Assembly (NCBI GenBank): GCA_902702965.1
Contig: CACRXP010000151.1
Span: 888,213 to 952,212, forward strand
Direction: 5' to 3'
DNA from: Spirometra erinaceieuropaei
Lineage: Eukaryota > Platyhelminthes > Cestoda > Diphyllobothriidea > Diphyllobothriidae
DNA: 64,000 nt
This document shows positions 11,218 through 22,129 of the stretch, piece after piece. Position 1 is the stretch's first letter. Each line of letters starts with the position of its first letter. Position numbers and translations under genes: made by a program. The notes below the pieces were generated by a model. It had not been told where the DNA came from, made no database searches, and saw only the letters and a program-made list of their open reading frames with translations.

Positions 11218-11720
11218 ATCTTAATGCTAAAATCTAGCAAAATAAGGCGTTTTTGCTTTAAACTCTAATGTTCGTCCGTGGTCCAGATATTGTTTTAGTA
11301 ACTGAGACTTGGGCAGCAGCTTCGTTAGTTGGTTTCCAATTTTTTCTTCGAAGCCATACTTGCAGTCGAAATGACTTTCAAGACAACCATGGGGAGGCAA
11401 CATCAACGTAAGGCAAATACCTGTACTTTTGCCGTTGGAACTTCCGCGTTTTTCCTCGACAACAGGTAGCCGTTGGCCTTAAGTTGTTTTAAGAAAATAA
11501 GCGCTTTTTACTCGACTTTCGTGTTTATCACCCACTTAATGCCAGGGAAGATTTTGATCTTTGTTTCTCGCAGGAATTTCATGTCACGGCTGACTTGAAC
11601 TTCAGGTATAAGTTCGTTGCGGTTGACTTTAATGTAATTGAAGTCCGATGGTTTCCGCCTTCCGGCCATAGGAGGCTTACAGACTTACTAAAGTCTGAGG
11701 ATAAATAAATAAATTTTATA
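11218..11720 (+). mobile_element. LINE endonuclease-domain remnant with (AAAT)n tail
   Basis: About 11218–11410 translates to a broken APE-type endonuclease start: NAKI, two stops, then GPDIVLVTETW and SHTCSRNDFQDNHGE. 'PDI..VTETW' is the standard early motif of LINE endonucleases. The segment ends in an AT-rich tail, ataaataaataaat (11701–11714), preceded by a small hairpin (cagactt…aagtctg, 11680–11697). The link between the endonuclease part and this tail is inferred. The inverted repeat begins immediately after. Confidence 0.6.
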
Positions 11721-12042
11721 TTAAAGACCCTTAGGGTCCGATCATAGCAAGCAAAAATAAATTTTCATATGAATTTTAGAACAGCTAGACAGAATCCTCA
11801 CGCTTTTTGAATAAGCAGTCTTGTCAGAAAATGAGGAGCGAGCAGTGAAAAAAGCTCCTTTACCTAATAAGCAAAGTGGATGTGATTGGATTGACTTTAA
11901 GGGAGGAAAAAACTGTCGCTCATGAAAGGATAAGAGTGCGAACAGGACCAGCCTGCGTGTGGTAGCGTATAGCGGATTTCATGAAAGGGTAAGCATGTGG
12001 GTCAGACAGAAGTGGCCTGCATGCGGAAGTGTATAAAGGATT
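11721..12042 (+). repeat. Inverted repeat, left copy (322 bp)
   Basis: Nearly identical to the reverse complement of 18650–18972; I count about five differences (two at the tip, one near gcgaacagg, one A-run length, one near the inner end). Outer boundary: TTAA then AGACCCTTAGGGTC, itself almost palindromic. Inner boundary: gtataaaggatt at 12042. It includes two direct sub-repeats around tcatgaaagg (11921 and 11981). Confidence 0.95.
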
Positions 12043-12649
12043 CGGTACGGACGTCGTCAAGGCAGAATTCGTACACCGGATGAGGTTATTTACGTTAAAA
12101 TGGCAAGACGAGCGGAACCCAGACACGATTTTTCACATTACGTTTCGAGTCCAGACGGGGAGGGAGCAAGAGAGATGCAACCATGGGACCACTTTGCAGA
12201 CCGACCAAACTACTGGTAGATTGCGAACACAGCGCTTTCCGTCGTAAGCGTCGACAGATCGCTTGGAGTCGAAATGAAGTGACACCAAGAACCGCGAAAA
12301 CCATCGCTGCAGGGAGAAGTGATAATACATGATTTAGTAGCCAATTAAATACAGGGGTTGTGAAAATATCAGTGACGATTTCCACTTGATCTACCATTAA
12401 ATCCCAGTGTGACCCTTCTCAAAGTCAAGAAGTTGAATGTTCGGCAATGAAACGGCCAATAGTGAGTTTATACTTTCGGTGTTAGGTGCTTACGCAATTT
12501 CGACCTGAATGTCGATAACTCAGACGGTGACCTAAGTTCTGGGGGAAGATTATTCCAAAAGAAGGCAAATTTAAATGCAAAGAAGAGGGAGAGTTTAGAT
12601 ATAGTACAAAGAAGTGGCGGAATCATCATAGAGGAGTAACGCGTAGCAT
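12043..12649. other. Interior next to left inverted repeat; nothing recognised
   Basis: Open frames of 65–100 codons on the minus strand (12095–12397) carry no transposase-like motif. Unassigned. Confidence 0.4.
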
Positions 12650-12770
12650 ATGATGCTTTCCACCTTCGGAATAGGTGGTAAGTTCTTGAATTCTATATCT
12701 TCATACCTGGCGCTTGCGCACAACGAGTTAGGATTTCCAATGTTATATTTAATCTAGTGTATGTGAGGAG
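12650..12770 (+). mobile_element. CR1/Jockey-like LINE, RT fragment (5' part of split copy)
   Basis: Homologous to 16436–16550: ttcggaataggtgg, then a stretch equal to GGKLLNFISPYLGTRTQRVKIS, up to gtgaggag. The homology stops at 12770 and resumes near 14734, so this copy is interrupted by the element 12771–14733. Confidence 0.8.
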
Positions 12771-14733
12771 AATAGAATAGAATAGGTCTATTATAGGGCC
12801 CCTTAGGCACTGTCAGTCTCCCTTGAACACAGGAAAAAACCTTAAACAAACTCATCCATTTCGACTGCACTTTTAGGTCATTTGTTTTGGGTGTCTGTTT
12901 AGCCACTAGAGCGCGAATTGAGAGTTCGTTTTAAGTTAATAAACCTGAGTTCCAAGGAAAAATGATCGCAAAAGTTTAAAGAAAGAACGATATGTACAAT
13001 ATAAAATTGAAGTGTGCAGTTCGGTAGTTTCTGGGGGCAGGGGGGTGCATGAATGGTGTGTCCTTCATGGAAATTGAAGAACTTTGATATCGGCCTGACC
13101 TTGAAAGTATTATCCATTTGGGTAAATTCCGGTGTGTTCTAGTTGGTGGTTGTCATGTAGCGGCCGAGAACGTCAAGGGTAGCACACACCGAGGTAAGGA
13201 AACGCTGAGAAGAGATCCTGGCGGAGGTAGATCTGAACAGAACCGTTAACATCTCTCGATACGCATCCATACACAGGAGAAGAAGGCATGTAGAGTAGGA
13301 ACATAGTGTAATGTAACGAGGTTGCATGGAAAAACGTATAATCATCGTTAATGATACAGGAAGGATGGGTTACATCTGTAGAATAATCTGTCTGGGTGGA
13401 GGCGAGACCAACATGTCAGCTGGAAAACCGGTGGGGAGCGCAGCGCTGGGGGCAACTGCAGGGAAGGGCCGAGGGGGTTACCGATGTAGCGAGGAGAGCA
13501 ATACGAGCGTTACGTTACGGTACGGTATGGGGGAAAGGATCGGCGAGATCGAGAGAGAGAGAGAGAATAAGGGACACCGGCCATCTTCTCCGACACGCGG
13601 CTACGCCATCTCCACCCTAGGTCCTCGCGCCAAAAAGTGTTCACACATTCAAACAATTCTGTTCGCGCCAAGGGGCGTTACAGTCAGTCTATCTGGTCAG
13701 CTGTAAAGGGGCAGTCGCACATTTACTTCGTGTTTTTCAGGAGACTTGCTGTAATTGTCTGGACTGCGAGCTCGAAAAGATGAATATATATCAGGAGTAA
13801 GAAACATTCAATGGTAAGTCACAATCAAAGCTGTCAAAATAATATTGAATCATGTATCGACGGGACCCCGACGGGTGTTTAATAAAAATTATCTATCTAT
13901 CTATCATATTGTTTTTGTGATTATGACATTATAAGAGTACTTTTCGACTGTCTACTATGATCTAATATAGTTGTATATATGTTTAATATGACTTTATTAT
14001 AGACTTACGTACAGCTACTATGTAGGGTTTTATCGAAAGGGATTTTATTATGAACTTCTAAAGGGATATTTAGTGTCAGATGACATAGGTGATAGAAACG
14101 ATAAAGGGGGGAAAGAAAGAATATCGTTATCTGTTCTATGTTTATCAATGATGCTTTCATCATTTGATTGTTTTAAGTGCCATGTTCCGGTATTATACAG
14201 GCGGCTGGCATCATCAGATCCCATTAGGACCAAATTCTGTATCAAAGAATTGACTTGAAAAATGTCATATTTTATTCGAAAATAAATTCGTATTGTTATT
14301 TGAAAGGAATTTCTTAGTTTTTGTTTTAAACTCGATCAGGGTTCGAATTTTCCGGATAGAACTTGGAAGAGCATTCCAGATAGTGGCATATCTTATGGTG
14401 TAGAAATTCGACCGTCTGGACTTTGTGAATTTGGGGATCCTTATAATATCTTCGTTATTTCTGGTGTTTCTGAGGACGTTTTGGTTTGTTAGTAAATTCA
14501 TCTTGGAAATATCTCGGTCATGGGTGACCTTGAATAGGAAGTTTAGACCATTTTGGAGTCTTCTGATCCAGGGTGATCGAAGACCGTATTTATGGTATAG
14601 TTCTAAGTATGAACCCTGGATGCTAACACTTCTGGACAAAGATCTAGTAAAACGTCTCTGAATGCCTTCCAGTTTCTTTCGACCCTCTGAGGGCATTATA
14701 CCGAAGAAAATTGAGCAGTAATCTAGGAGAGGA
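12771..14733 (-). mobile_element. CR1-like LINE 3' portion inserted in another LINE
   Basis: On the minus strand, 14738 down to 14265 encodes the C-terminal region of a LINE pol: NPLLDYCSIFFGIMPSEGRK, LEGIQRRFTRSL, RSNFYTIRYATIWNALPSSI then a stop. The 3' end on the minus strand reads GGGGCCCTATAATAG followed by (ATTCT)n-like repeats (plus-strand gaatagaatagaatag at 12770–12785), a typical CR1-type microsatellite tail. The 5' end is truncated exactly at the junction with the host LINE. A further plus-strand element end (13326–13906) seems nested inside it. Confidence 0.7.
13540..13906 (+). mobile_element. Plus-strand retroelement 3' end with (ATCT)n tail
   Basis: Ends in cgggtgtttaataaaaatta followed by tctatctatctatc (to about 13904). 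An AATAAA directly before a microsatellite tail is the usual end of RTE/CR1-type elements. How far it extends upstream is unclear; a (GA)n run sits at 13551–13566. No coding domain recognised. Confidence 0.45.
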
Positions 14734-15360
14734 TTCATCCAGGGCAGTGGGCTTGGCTCGCTCTGATTTTGCCTCTTTGTCGATGATGTATTAGATTTAT
14801 TTCAAAATGGTAAGCCTTTCATCTTCTCCGATGATCCGAAAGTTGCATATCTATCAAAGGCATGAGATCGCGACATCTTGCGCGAACTCCTAAAGAGCGA
14901 TCTTCAGGCCTTTGTGCATTGGTGTTGTACGGGACGCCTTTCTCTTTCTTGATACAATTACTCACTTCTGGTAAATGGCGACGAGCGCCAGCCTCAATTA
15001 AGTATTGACAGTCATGATTTAAGTGTGCATGGAGTTATTAAGGATCTGGGTATATCATACCCCAAGAGTCATAGTCTTTCGCAACACTACACTGGGATAG
15101 TCTCTGAAGCATGCAGAACGACCGTGTTAATCCTCCCAGATTATAAAACCAGTGATATTAGAATGTCCCTTTATAAAATGCCCGTTGGGGCTGGCCTGGA
15201 ATATTATCCGTTTTTATTTAACCTCCTGTATGTTGCTGCTCGGCAGAAAACAGAATCTGTCCGGCATTTTATTACTAAAAGAATTTTAATCGACCCGAAA
15301 AAAGATAGCACAAATCCATTTAGTGATATGCCGCCTTCCCTTAGATTAACTTAGCCTTTA
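14734..15360 (+). mobile_element. CR1/Jockey-like LINE, RT fragment (3' part of split copy)
   Basis: Resumes the homology broken at 12770: tcatccagggcagtg aligns with tcattcagggtagtg at 16555. It covers the palm after motif B, with the active-site region degraded (…FSDDPKVAYLSKA, then a stop), and the thumb: HGVIKDLGISYPKSHSLS and DIRMSLYKMPVGAGLEYYPF, RQKTESVRHFITKRILIDPK. It is intact as an open frame only from 15025 to 15354. Confidence 0.8.
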
Positions 15361-15699
15361 CAACCGAGCTCATCTATAAACGCAAATATACCGTCTGTAT
15401 AATGCTCCACTTATATCCACAAATATTTCACTATCCCACATACCGGCTACTTACGAAAGCCGTACTATCTATCCTGTAAATTGCCCTAGTCATTTACCCC
15501 CAAACTAGTTTAGGTTTCCCACCACTCAAGGCCAACTGTTCTCCCTTAAGTCTGCCTAAATCATTTGAATTCCATCCTAGATCCGGTTTTCCACGTTTTA
15601 ATTCTTTTGGCTGCTAACCATCCCACCCTTGTCTCTACATTCCTTCCGGCTCCCTCCTAGCAAAGCTAACTACCGACATGTCAATCTCTGTTCTGCTTC

Positions 15700-17030
15700 G
15701 CTTAGTATTCCGCCGTCTGAAAACTTTATCCCTAAATCTGGAAACTTTTCTCCCAAAAATTACGAACTCACGGAAAGACGCAGCATCCCACCCTCTGAGA
15801 CGCCCTCGGCAACCCTGTAGTTGATGCCCAATTTACCGCCGATAGTTTCAATGCTTTCCTGCCCAAAACGTTTAATAAAAACTCGACCTCTCCGCTTCCG
15901 ACCATTCAGGCATTGACCGGGGCAGTTCTCGAAACTATAACTTTCACTCTGTGGGATGTGACTGTTGCGATTGGGCGTTTTTGTCAATCTCAACCCTGGA
16001 CCTGATGGTGCCCCAGTAAGCACTTTAAAAGCCGATGCAAAAACAATTTTCCCATCCCTCTTATGCAAGATATTTAAGCTCGCTCTTGAAATTGAAACTT
16101 ATCCTACCTTGTGGAATGAATCACACATTTTGCCCGTTCCTAAGCACGGCAAATCCACGCAATTTGATTACTTTCGGCCAATAAACACCCCCCGCAGTTT
16201 CGAAGATCTTAGAGACACTGATCAAAGACAAGATGATGTGTCACTTAACAGTGAATAACTTGCTGAGTGCTGCTCAGCATGGATTCCTCAAAGCACGATC
16301 TTGTAACACCTGTCAACTCTGTTTCTTTGACTATGTTCTCCAATCTAGGGACCATGGTTTTGCTCTTTACACAGTATATTTCGATTTCACTAAGGCTTTT
16401 GATCGTGTTGACCATGCTCTTCTTCTCTTGAAACTGTCCTCTTTCGGAATAGGTGGCAAACTTTTGAATTTTATATCCCCTTACCTGGGCACTCGTACAC
16501 AACGAGTTAAGATTTCCAATACCATCTCCAAACCCACACGTGCGAGGAGTGGAGTCATTCAGGGTAGTGTACTCGGCCCGCTTTTATTTTGCCTTTTTGT
16601 TAACGATATACCAGATTCATTTCAGTATGGCAAGATCTTCATGTATGCCAATGATCTGAAAGTTGCATACGCGTATAAGTCGACAGATCGTGACATCCTG
16701 CTTGAGCTCTCAGAGAGTGACCTACAGGCCTGTGCCCAGTGGTGCTGCACATGACGCCTTTCTCTTTCTAGGCATAAGTGCCCAGTCATGGTTGTTGATG
16801 ACGACCGTCAACCTCAGTTGTGTACTGACGGTCACGACATAAATGTGCCTGGGGCTATTGAGGATCTGGGCGTATCATAATCCAAGAGCCTCAGTCTTTC
16901 GGAGCACTGTGCCCTGATAGCCTCCAAATCACGTAGAATGACCGGGTTTGTCATCCGAAACATTAAAACTAGCGACATCACAATGCGCCTTTACAACATG
17001 TACGTAGGAATACTGTTCGTTAATATTTAG
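15700..17030 (+). pseudogene. CR1/Jockey-like LINE reverse transcriptase, degraded copy
   Basis: The fullest RT in the window, with frameshifts. About 15810–15960 gives the pre-RT linker DAQFTADSFNAFLPK; 15965–16210 the finger region (NPGPDGAPVSTLK, WNESHILPVPKHGK); 16233–16754 an open frame with motif A VYFDFTKAFDRVDH, motif B SGVIQGSVLGPLLF and the catalytic box as MYANDLKVAY, where the second aspartate of YADD is asparagine. The frame stops at 16754, and homology to the thumb continues in other frames to about 17010. Several breaks and the active-site change mean it cannot be functional. A second, split copy lies at 12650–15360. Confidence 0.9.
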
Positions 17031-17879
17031 CGTCATGCGTGCTACTGAGAGGTGGAAAATAGAATCCGCTCAACACTTTTTTTACCAAGGGAGTTTTAAC
17101 CCCGGAACACCGACATGTGTCGTACCAAGAACGTTGCCGGCTTACAGGTCTTGATCCTTTGTGGTTTCGTAGATGACGAAAGGGACTATTTTTGCTATTT
17201 AAGCTTTTATATAACCGTACCTTTAACCCACTTACAACTTTAAGACATCTTGTCCACCCGACGTCACAGTCACTGTGAGGTCTTCTATTTCTTCCTCTGG
17301 CACGCACTGTTCAGTATCGTCGTTTTTTTCGGTAAATACAAGTACTATTTGGAATAAACAGCCCAGGAATGTTTAAACTCTGCAAAATTTCGCTTTATTT
17401 AAAAAAACGATTCCTCGCTTTTTCCATTCAAAAATACTCCTACAAATTCTGGGTGCTGAATCTACTGATCGACTATACCGTAGCGATGGCGTTTGTGGTC
17501 TCTGATCCCTTTGGCTGGTCTCACCGGGGACAATTTCTCTGGCCAACAGCAACAGTTGTTCTTCGGCGCTTCTGTTTGGACTAGCCCTAACTTCGTGAAA
17601 GGATTTGGCGACTGATAATATTTGATACCGTGCAACCTCTCCCATCTTGACGGTCGAAAGTGTGCGGTCCGCAGTTTTTTTCTCCTGAACCCTCCAAACC
17701 GCAAAACAATCATCAACTTTATTTTTATTCCTTTTCGACAAGGTTTTTTTTCACTGTTGGCCGGATTTGTGTTTAACGCTTTCCTGACAATGCCTGTAAA
17801 CTGGCATTAAATAAAATTATTATTATTGTTGTCCTTTAGATCTCCAACTCAGTCTTTTCTTGCTGACTCCCTATATGTC
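17031..17879. other. Interior stretch; unassigned minus-strand frame
   Basis: A 122-codon minus-strand open frame (17373–17741) rich in basic residues (starts at a non-ATG codon near SKRNKNKVDDCF) matches nothing I know. No repeat recognised. Confidence 0.35.
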
Positions 17880-18560
17880 ACTAATTATGGTCCCAGTGGC
17901 ACTTGTTCCCCAAATAACAATAATTTACAGTCGTCTTATCCACCTCCATTTTTTTATAGTGAGCGTCGTTGACAATAGCCATGCTGCTCAAAACGCACTG
18001 AATATTGTACTATTAAATGTCTGGTCTGTTACAAACGGGACGGTCAAAATCAGAGCCATTGCTCTAGAAATAACGCCGAAATAAATCGTACAACAGTATC
18101 AGGGACCCATTCTCTAATTCCTGACCCTTCATTTTTTATAGATGACTTTGATTTCTACAGTCAAGAACGCACAACTAGGCGTGGGGGTCCTTGCCTTCTT
18201 TATCATAGATCCTACCGGAAGTACTCACCCTATGATCTGAATGCCTTCTCATTCACGGGAAACGTCGGTTTTGCATCTGTTACCACAAAGAAATGTAAGT
18301 GTTGGCTGTATTAACAATCCTCAAAACTCTTCAGCAAATGATGATGCAGCAGTTTGTAAAATTTTTAAATTGATTTCGGAATTCGATTTCAATTATAGGA
18401 TAATTCCTGGTATTTTAACCTTCCTAAAATAGATTGGGCTTTGAATATATGTACACCCGAATTTAAACCTTTCCAAGACCTTGTCGATTCTTATAACTGG
18501 CCTCAGCTTGTGCGTTCCGGTCTAGCATGCTTGCGTGAAATCGTTTAGACTACCGATAGT
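17880..18560 (+). pseudogene. LINE APE-type endonuclease domain, degraded
   Basis: Frameshifted translation gives LNIVLLNVWSVTNGTVKIRA (domain start), then SFFIDDFDFYSQERTTRRGG, and in the last part FNLPKIDWALNICTPEF and FQDLVDSYNW, equivalent to the 'GDFNLPDIDW' box of CR1/Jockey endonucleases. It lies downstream of the RT at 15700–17030 although endonuclease precedes RT in an intact element, so it is a separate insertion. Homology to the domain ends close to the inner edge of the right inverted repeat. Confidence 0.8.
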
Positions 18561-18649
18561 GTAGGCGATATCCTATGTTCTGTCGGAAGGTTATTCAAAG
18601 GAAAGCGTATTTGGATGCAGAAACGAATGAACGTGCAGATGTATAATCA

Positions 18650-18972
18650 AATCCCTTATACACTTCCGCATGCAGGCCACTTCTGTCTGACCCACATGCT
18701 TACCCTTTCATGAAATCCGCTATACGCTACCACACGCAGGCTGGTCCTGCTCGCACTCTTATCCTTTCATGAGCGACAGTTTTTTCCTCCCTTAAAGTCA
18801 ATCCAATCACATCCACTTTGCTTATTAGGTAAAGGAGCTTTTTTTCACTGCTCGCTCCTCATTTTCTGACAAGACTGCTTATTCAAAAAGCGTGAGGATT
18901 CTGTCTAGCTGTTCTAAAATTCATATGAAAATTTATTTTTGCTTGCTATGATCGGACCTCAAGGGTCTTTAA
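18650..18972 (-). repeat. Inverted repeat, right copy (323 bp)
   Basis: Reverse complement of 11721–12042 with about five differences. Its outer end reads GGGTCT then TTAA (18969–18972), mirroring TTAA/AGACCC on the left. Confidence 0.95.
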
Positions 18973-20090
18973 CTGGATCTGTTTCGTGCTCGTGTGGCTA
19001 AAATACCACTCGGAATCGTTTTTGAATTAGGCACTTACTTTTGTTTAACAGTCTCTGGTAAGGCGCACTGTCGGGCACCTTTTAAGAAGTCAATGAGAGC
19101 TATGTTGTACGCGTGCCTGTCGTCAGCGGCTCGGGTCTAGGTCTGGAGAGATTGCGTCAGGTTTTCCGAGCAGGATTGTTTATTTCGGGACTTGTATTGT
19201 CAGTGCGAAAACAAGTTATGAACTTTCAGAAATAGTACTTATTCGATCAACATGATCCTCTCCATGACTTCGACGAAATTTCATGTCAAGCCCAAAGGCC
19301 TATAACTTGTCGTCATCGCTCTGCATCCTCCTCTGTGTAGGGGAGTTAAATGCGCCATATTCCAACCGACTGGAAATGTTTGAGTGTGAAAGTACGTTTG
19401 AAAAATAATTGAAAGAGATATAGAGAGTTCACTGAAAAGTTTTTTAGAAGCTTGGGGGGAATCTCATCCGGTCTTGGAGACTGCAGTTCGCTCAATATCT
19501 CCAATTAGCTTAGGATACGTTATTCTGAAAAGGAGTTTACTGCTAATGCCTAAAGTTGGTAGTTCTTCTGCTGATGGAGGAAGGAAATTTCCTCCACTTA
19601 TGCAAAGCGACTTGATAAAATATGAGGAGTACGCAGCCGTGCTCCTGTTTTCAGTAATTTTGACGACACTGGTAATATTTATTTAAGGAATTTGATGTGT
19701 TCCTTGAGCGTCTTCCGAACTTGTTGTAGAGTAACTTCGGACTCTTTTTTCGGTTTATTTGGTAAGCATATGCTTATCATATGATAAGCAAGGCCTTTGA
19801 AAACCCTATTGATTACATATCACCTCGTTAGATAAACTGCACACGAACAATGAAAATATTTGCTATTAAGACAGTATTCGATTCATTTAACTGGAATTGT
19901 TTCAAAAAAATTCCCGGGGATCGCGGGGTACTTAGGTCAGGTTCAGACTGTCGAGGAAAATGGAGGACACAAATAATCATCCGAGTTGCAAGGACGTCGC
20001 CCCCAACTGATTAAGGGAGATCGTTATACTTCTCCTCCACCTTTTGTGTGAGAAATCCAGAACGAAGATTCAGCATGGACATTTTGTTCG
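18973..20090. other. No gene recognised
   Basis: Open frames are short. A short palindromic run (gcatatgcttatcatatgataagc, near 19767) and AT-rich sequence are all that stand out. Confidence 0.4.
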
Positions 20091-20096
20091 TAGATT

Positions 20097-20336
20097 CATC
20101 GAGTGGCCACGAAGATTGGGTGAAAGGTGCTGTTGAAACAGGTCCTTAAATTCAAACGCATGATTGAGGCCACGCATTATCTTGTAAACCAGAATAAGGT
20201 CACATCTTTTCTGCCTGTAACACAGAGGTGACCTTATCCCGGTTTACAAGATAATACACGGCCTTGAGCATGGACATAGATTTCCGTACATGTTTCAGTG
20301 GCACCTTTCACCCAATCTCCATGGTCACTCGATGAC
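20097..20336. repeat. Head-to-head LINE fragments forming an inverted repeat
   Basis: Left arm (about 20097–20206, minus) translates to RQKRCDLILVYKIMRGLNHA and QQHLSPNLRGHSM. Right arm (about 20226–20336, plus) gives RGDLIPVYKIIHGLEH and QWHLSPNLHGHSMTL. Both are the same C-terminal piece of a LINE pol, truncated at the same point and facing away from each other across about 20 bp. Confidence 0.85.
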
Positions 20337-20500
20337 ACTCGGAAAAATGTCCAGGCATTTTGCAGAAAACTCTTTCAGAGTTCCGACTCGCTTCATTGGC
20401 CATATTCCTCAGTTCGTTTCTCTGTGTTCTGTAATGGTCGAAACATTCGGCTTGCTTAGTGACACAGTATTGTCTCAGCAATTTATGCTTCATTTACCTC
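20337..20500 (+). mobile_element. LINE pol C-terminus, continuation of right arm
   Basis: The open frame from the right arm continues (KMSRHFAENSFRVPTRFIGH) in the position where pol C-termini read 'R…RQ.FFS.R', then loses similarity. Confidence 0.5.
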
Positions 20501-20714
20501 AATTTATAGGTTGCAATCTAGCCACCCAAACACCTTGTTCTGTCTTACACTCGTCAGTAGACAGTGGTTGTTAGTGAGCCATAAAAGAACAGCCTTAAAC
20601 AACTTCCAACGCCTGTTGGCACTATCAAAGAACATTGGAATATACGAAATTGCCAAGTCGACAATTTCCTCATTAGTACTCATCAGGCGGGCCTTTATGA
20701 CTCTTGACTAAATG

Positions 20715-21420
20715 AGCTTCTCCAAAATATTTGAAACGTTAGTGACGCCACATCTGGAATATGCTATACAGGCATGGCGACCTTGGACCGTCAGGAACTG
20801 CAACGTGGTACAGAAAAATGGTCAAAGGTTTGCGGTCACCGTCCTGCGAAAACCGGCGGTTGACCCTTAATCTCTTCTTCCTTCCCTACAGGCAGGTACG
20901 AGGGGACCTCATACAAACGTCTCACATCATGCCTGAACTGGTCTGTTGCTCTAGCCCAGGTAGTTTTTATTCAAGCTAACACAGCCTTTTTGTGCTTTCA
21001 CTCCCCAAAAGTATGCCCAGAAGAAGCACGGGTTGATGTCCGCAAATGTTTCTAAAGTAATAGAGTGGTTGCAGCGTGGAACGCCTTACCCACAGAGGTT
21101 ATTCAGTCCACATGTGTGGATTTATTCAAGTCAAAACTTGACAAGCATGTAGCAACTGACTCCTTCGTATCACTCACGGCCACTAGTCAACTTTTAAAAT
21201 TGTATGCTGCTATATTAGTCGCAACTATTAATTACTATTTAAATTGACATTTTCACATAATTCAGCTGTGTACTCACATGTCACACTCATTCATGCCAAC
21301 AGTCTCATTTTAATTTCTTTTACGTATCAATGTTTCTTTTGATGCTTTTGTAGACAATAGGGAGTTTAAAGGCGTTAGCCTATACCTCCCTTGATAAAAC
21401 CGAACCGAACTGAACTCCAG
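20715..21420 (+). mobile_element. CR1-like LINE, 3' end with pentamer tail
   Basis: Frameshifted pol C-terminus: LEYAIQAWRPWTV, NLFFLPYRQVRGDLIQT, then VAAWNALPTEVIQSTCVDLF. The 3' end near 21355–21418 reads ttagcctatacctccc followed by aaaccgaaccgaactgaact, a degenerate pentamer tail of the kind seen at CR1-type 3' ends. The 5' end is truncated. Confidence 0.8.
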
Positions 21421-22129
21421 CCGAGACCGGATAAATATACCTTCATCTGATTGAAATCGCTTCTCCAAATGTTACATTTTTGGTTTAGAGTATGCACATG
21501 GAAGAATAACGGATAATCCCACATAAGCATTATAGAGTCACTTCGGTGAGTGGGGTGTGGAGATGATCTCGTCTATGCTATCTGCATTTTTGTAAAAACT
21601 TAATTCATTCATTTAACCCGTTGTACTTCACGTGTTCTTGTTGGAAGTGTTACATGCTGGGTGAGAAGCGCCTTCGGTGTTTTATGTAGCAAATGGTAGT
21701 CAAAGGTCGATTTTGGGCATGATGCCTGAACAGTGTTCCATTTAATTACTAGCAAATTGAAATTGCCCATGATTATGACATTAGGTCGACTGAAGAATTT
21801 CCCCTACTGCTCCAGTAGATGAGTGTCGGTGATCTGGCTTGTCCTAGGTGGTCGATGGATAGTGAGGATATCGAGATACGAGGAACCGATTGCGTTGACA
21901 ATAAACCAAATAGCTTCTGTACTGCACGCAAACTTGGTAGACTTTTCCGTCACCATAGGGACTTCTTTCACACATACAGTCATGTCACCACCATGAAGGC
22001 GTTGCCTGTCCACCAAATATATTTGGTATTCATTAAGTGCTCTCTGACTATTACAAATATTCCTGGACATTCAAGTTTCAGTAGTTGCTGTCACATCCGA
22101 AGGCAGTTCGGTACGGCAAATTTTTAACC
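21421..22129. other. No gene recognised
   Basis: Overlapping open frames on both strands near 21804–22127 have no known domain. Unassigned. Confidence 0.4.

Noticed and set aside
13326..13706. 126-codon plus-strand frame as a gene
   Set aside because: Arginine/glycine-rich through a (GA)n tract; compositional artefact inside a nested repeat.
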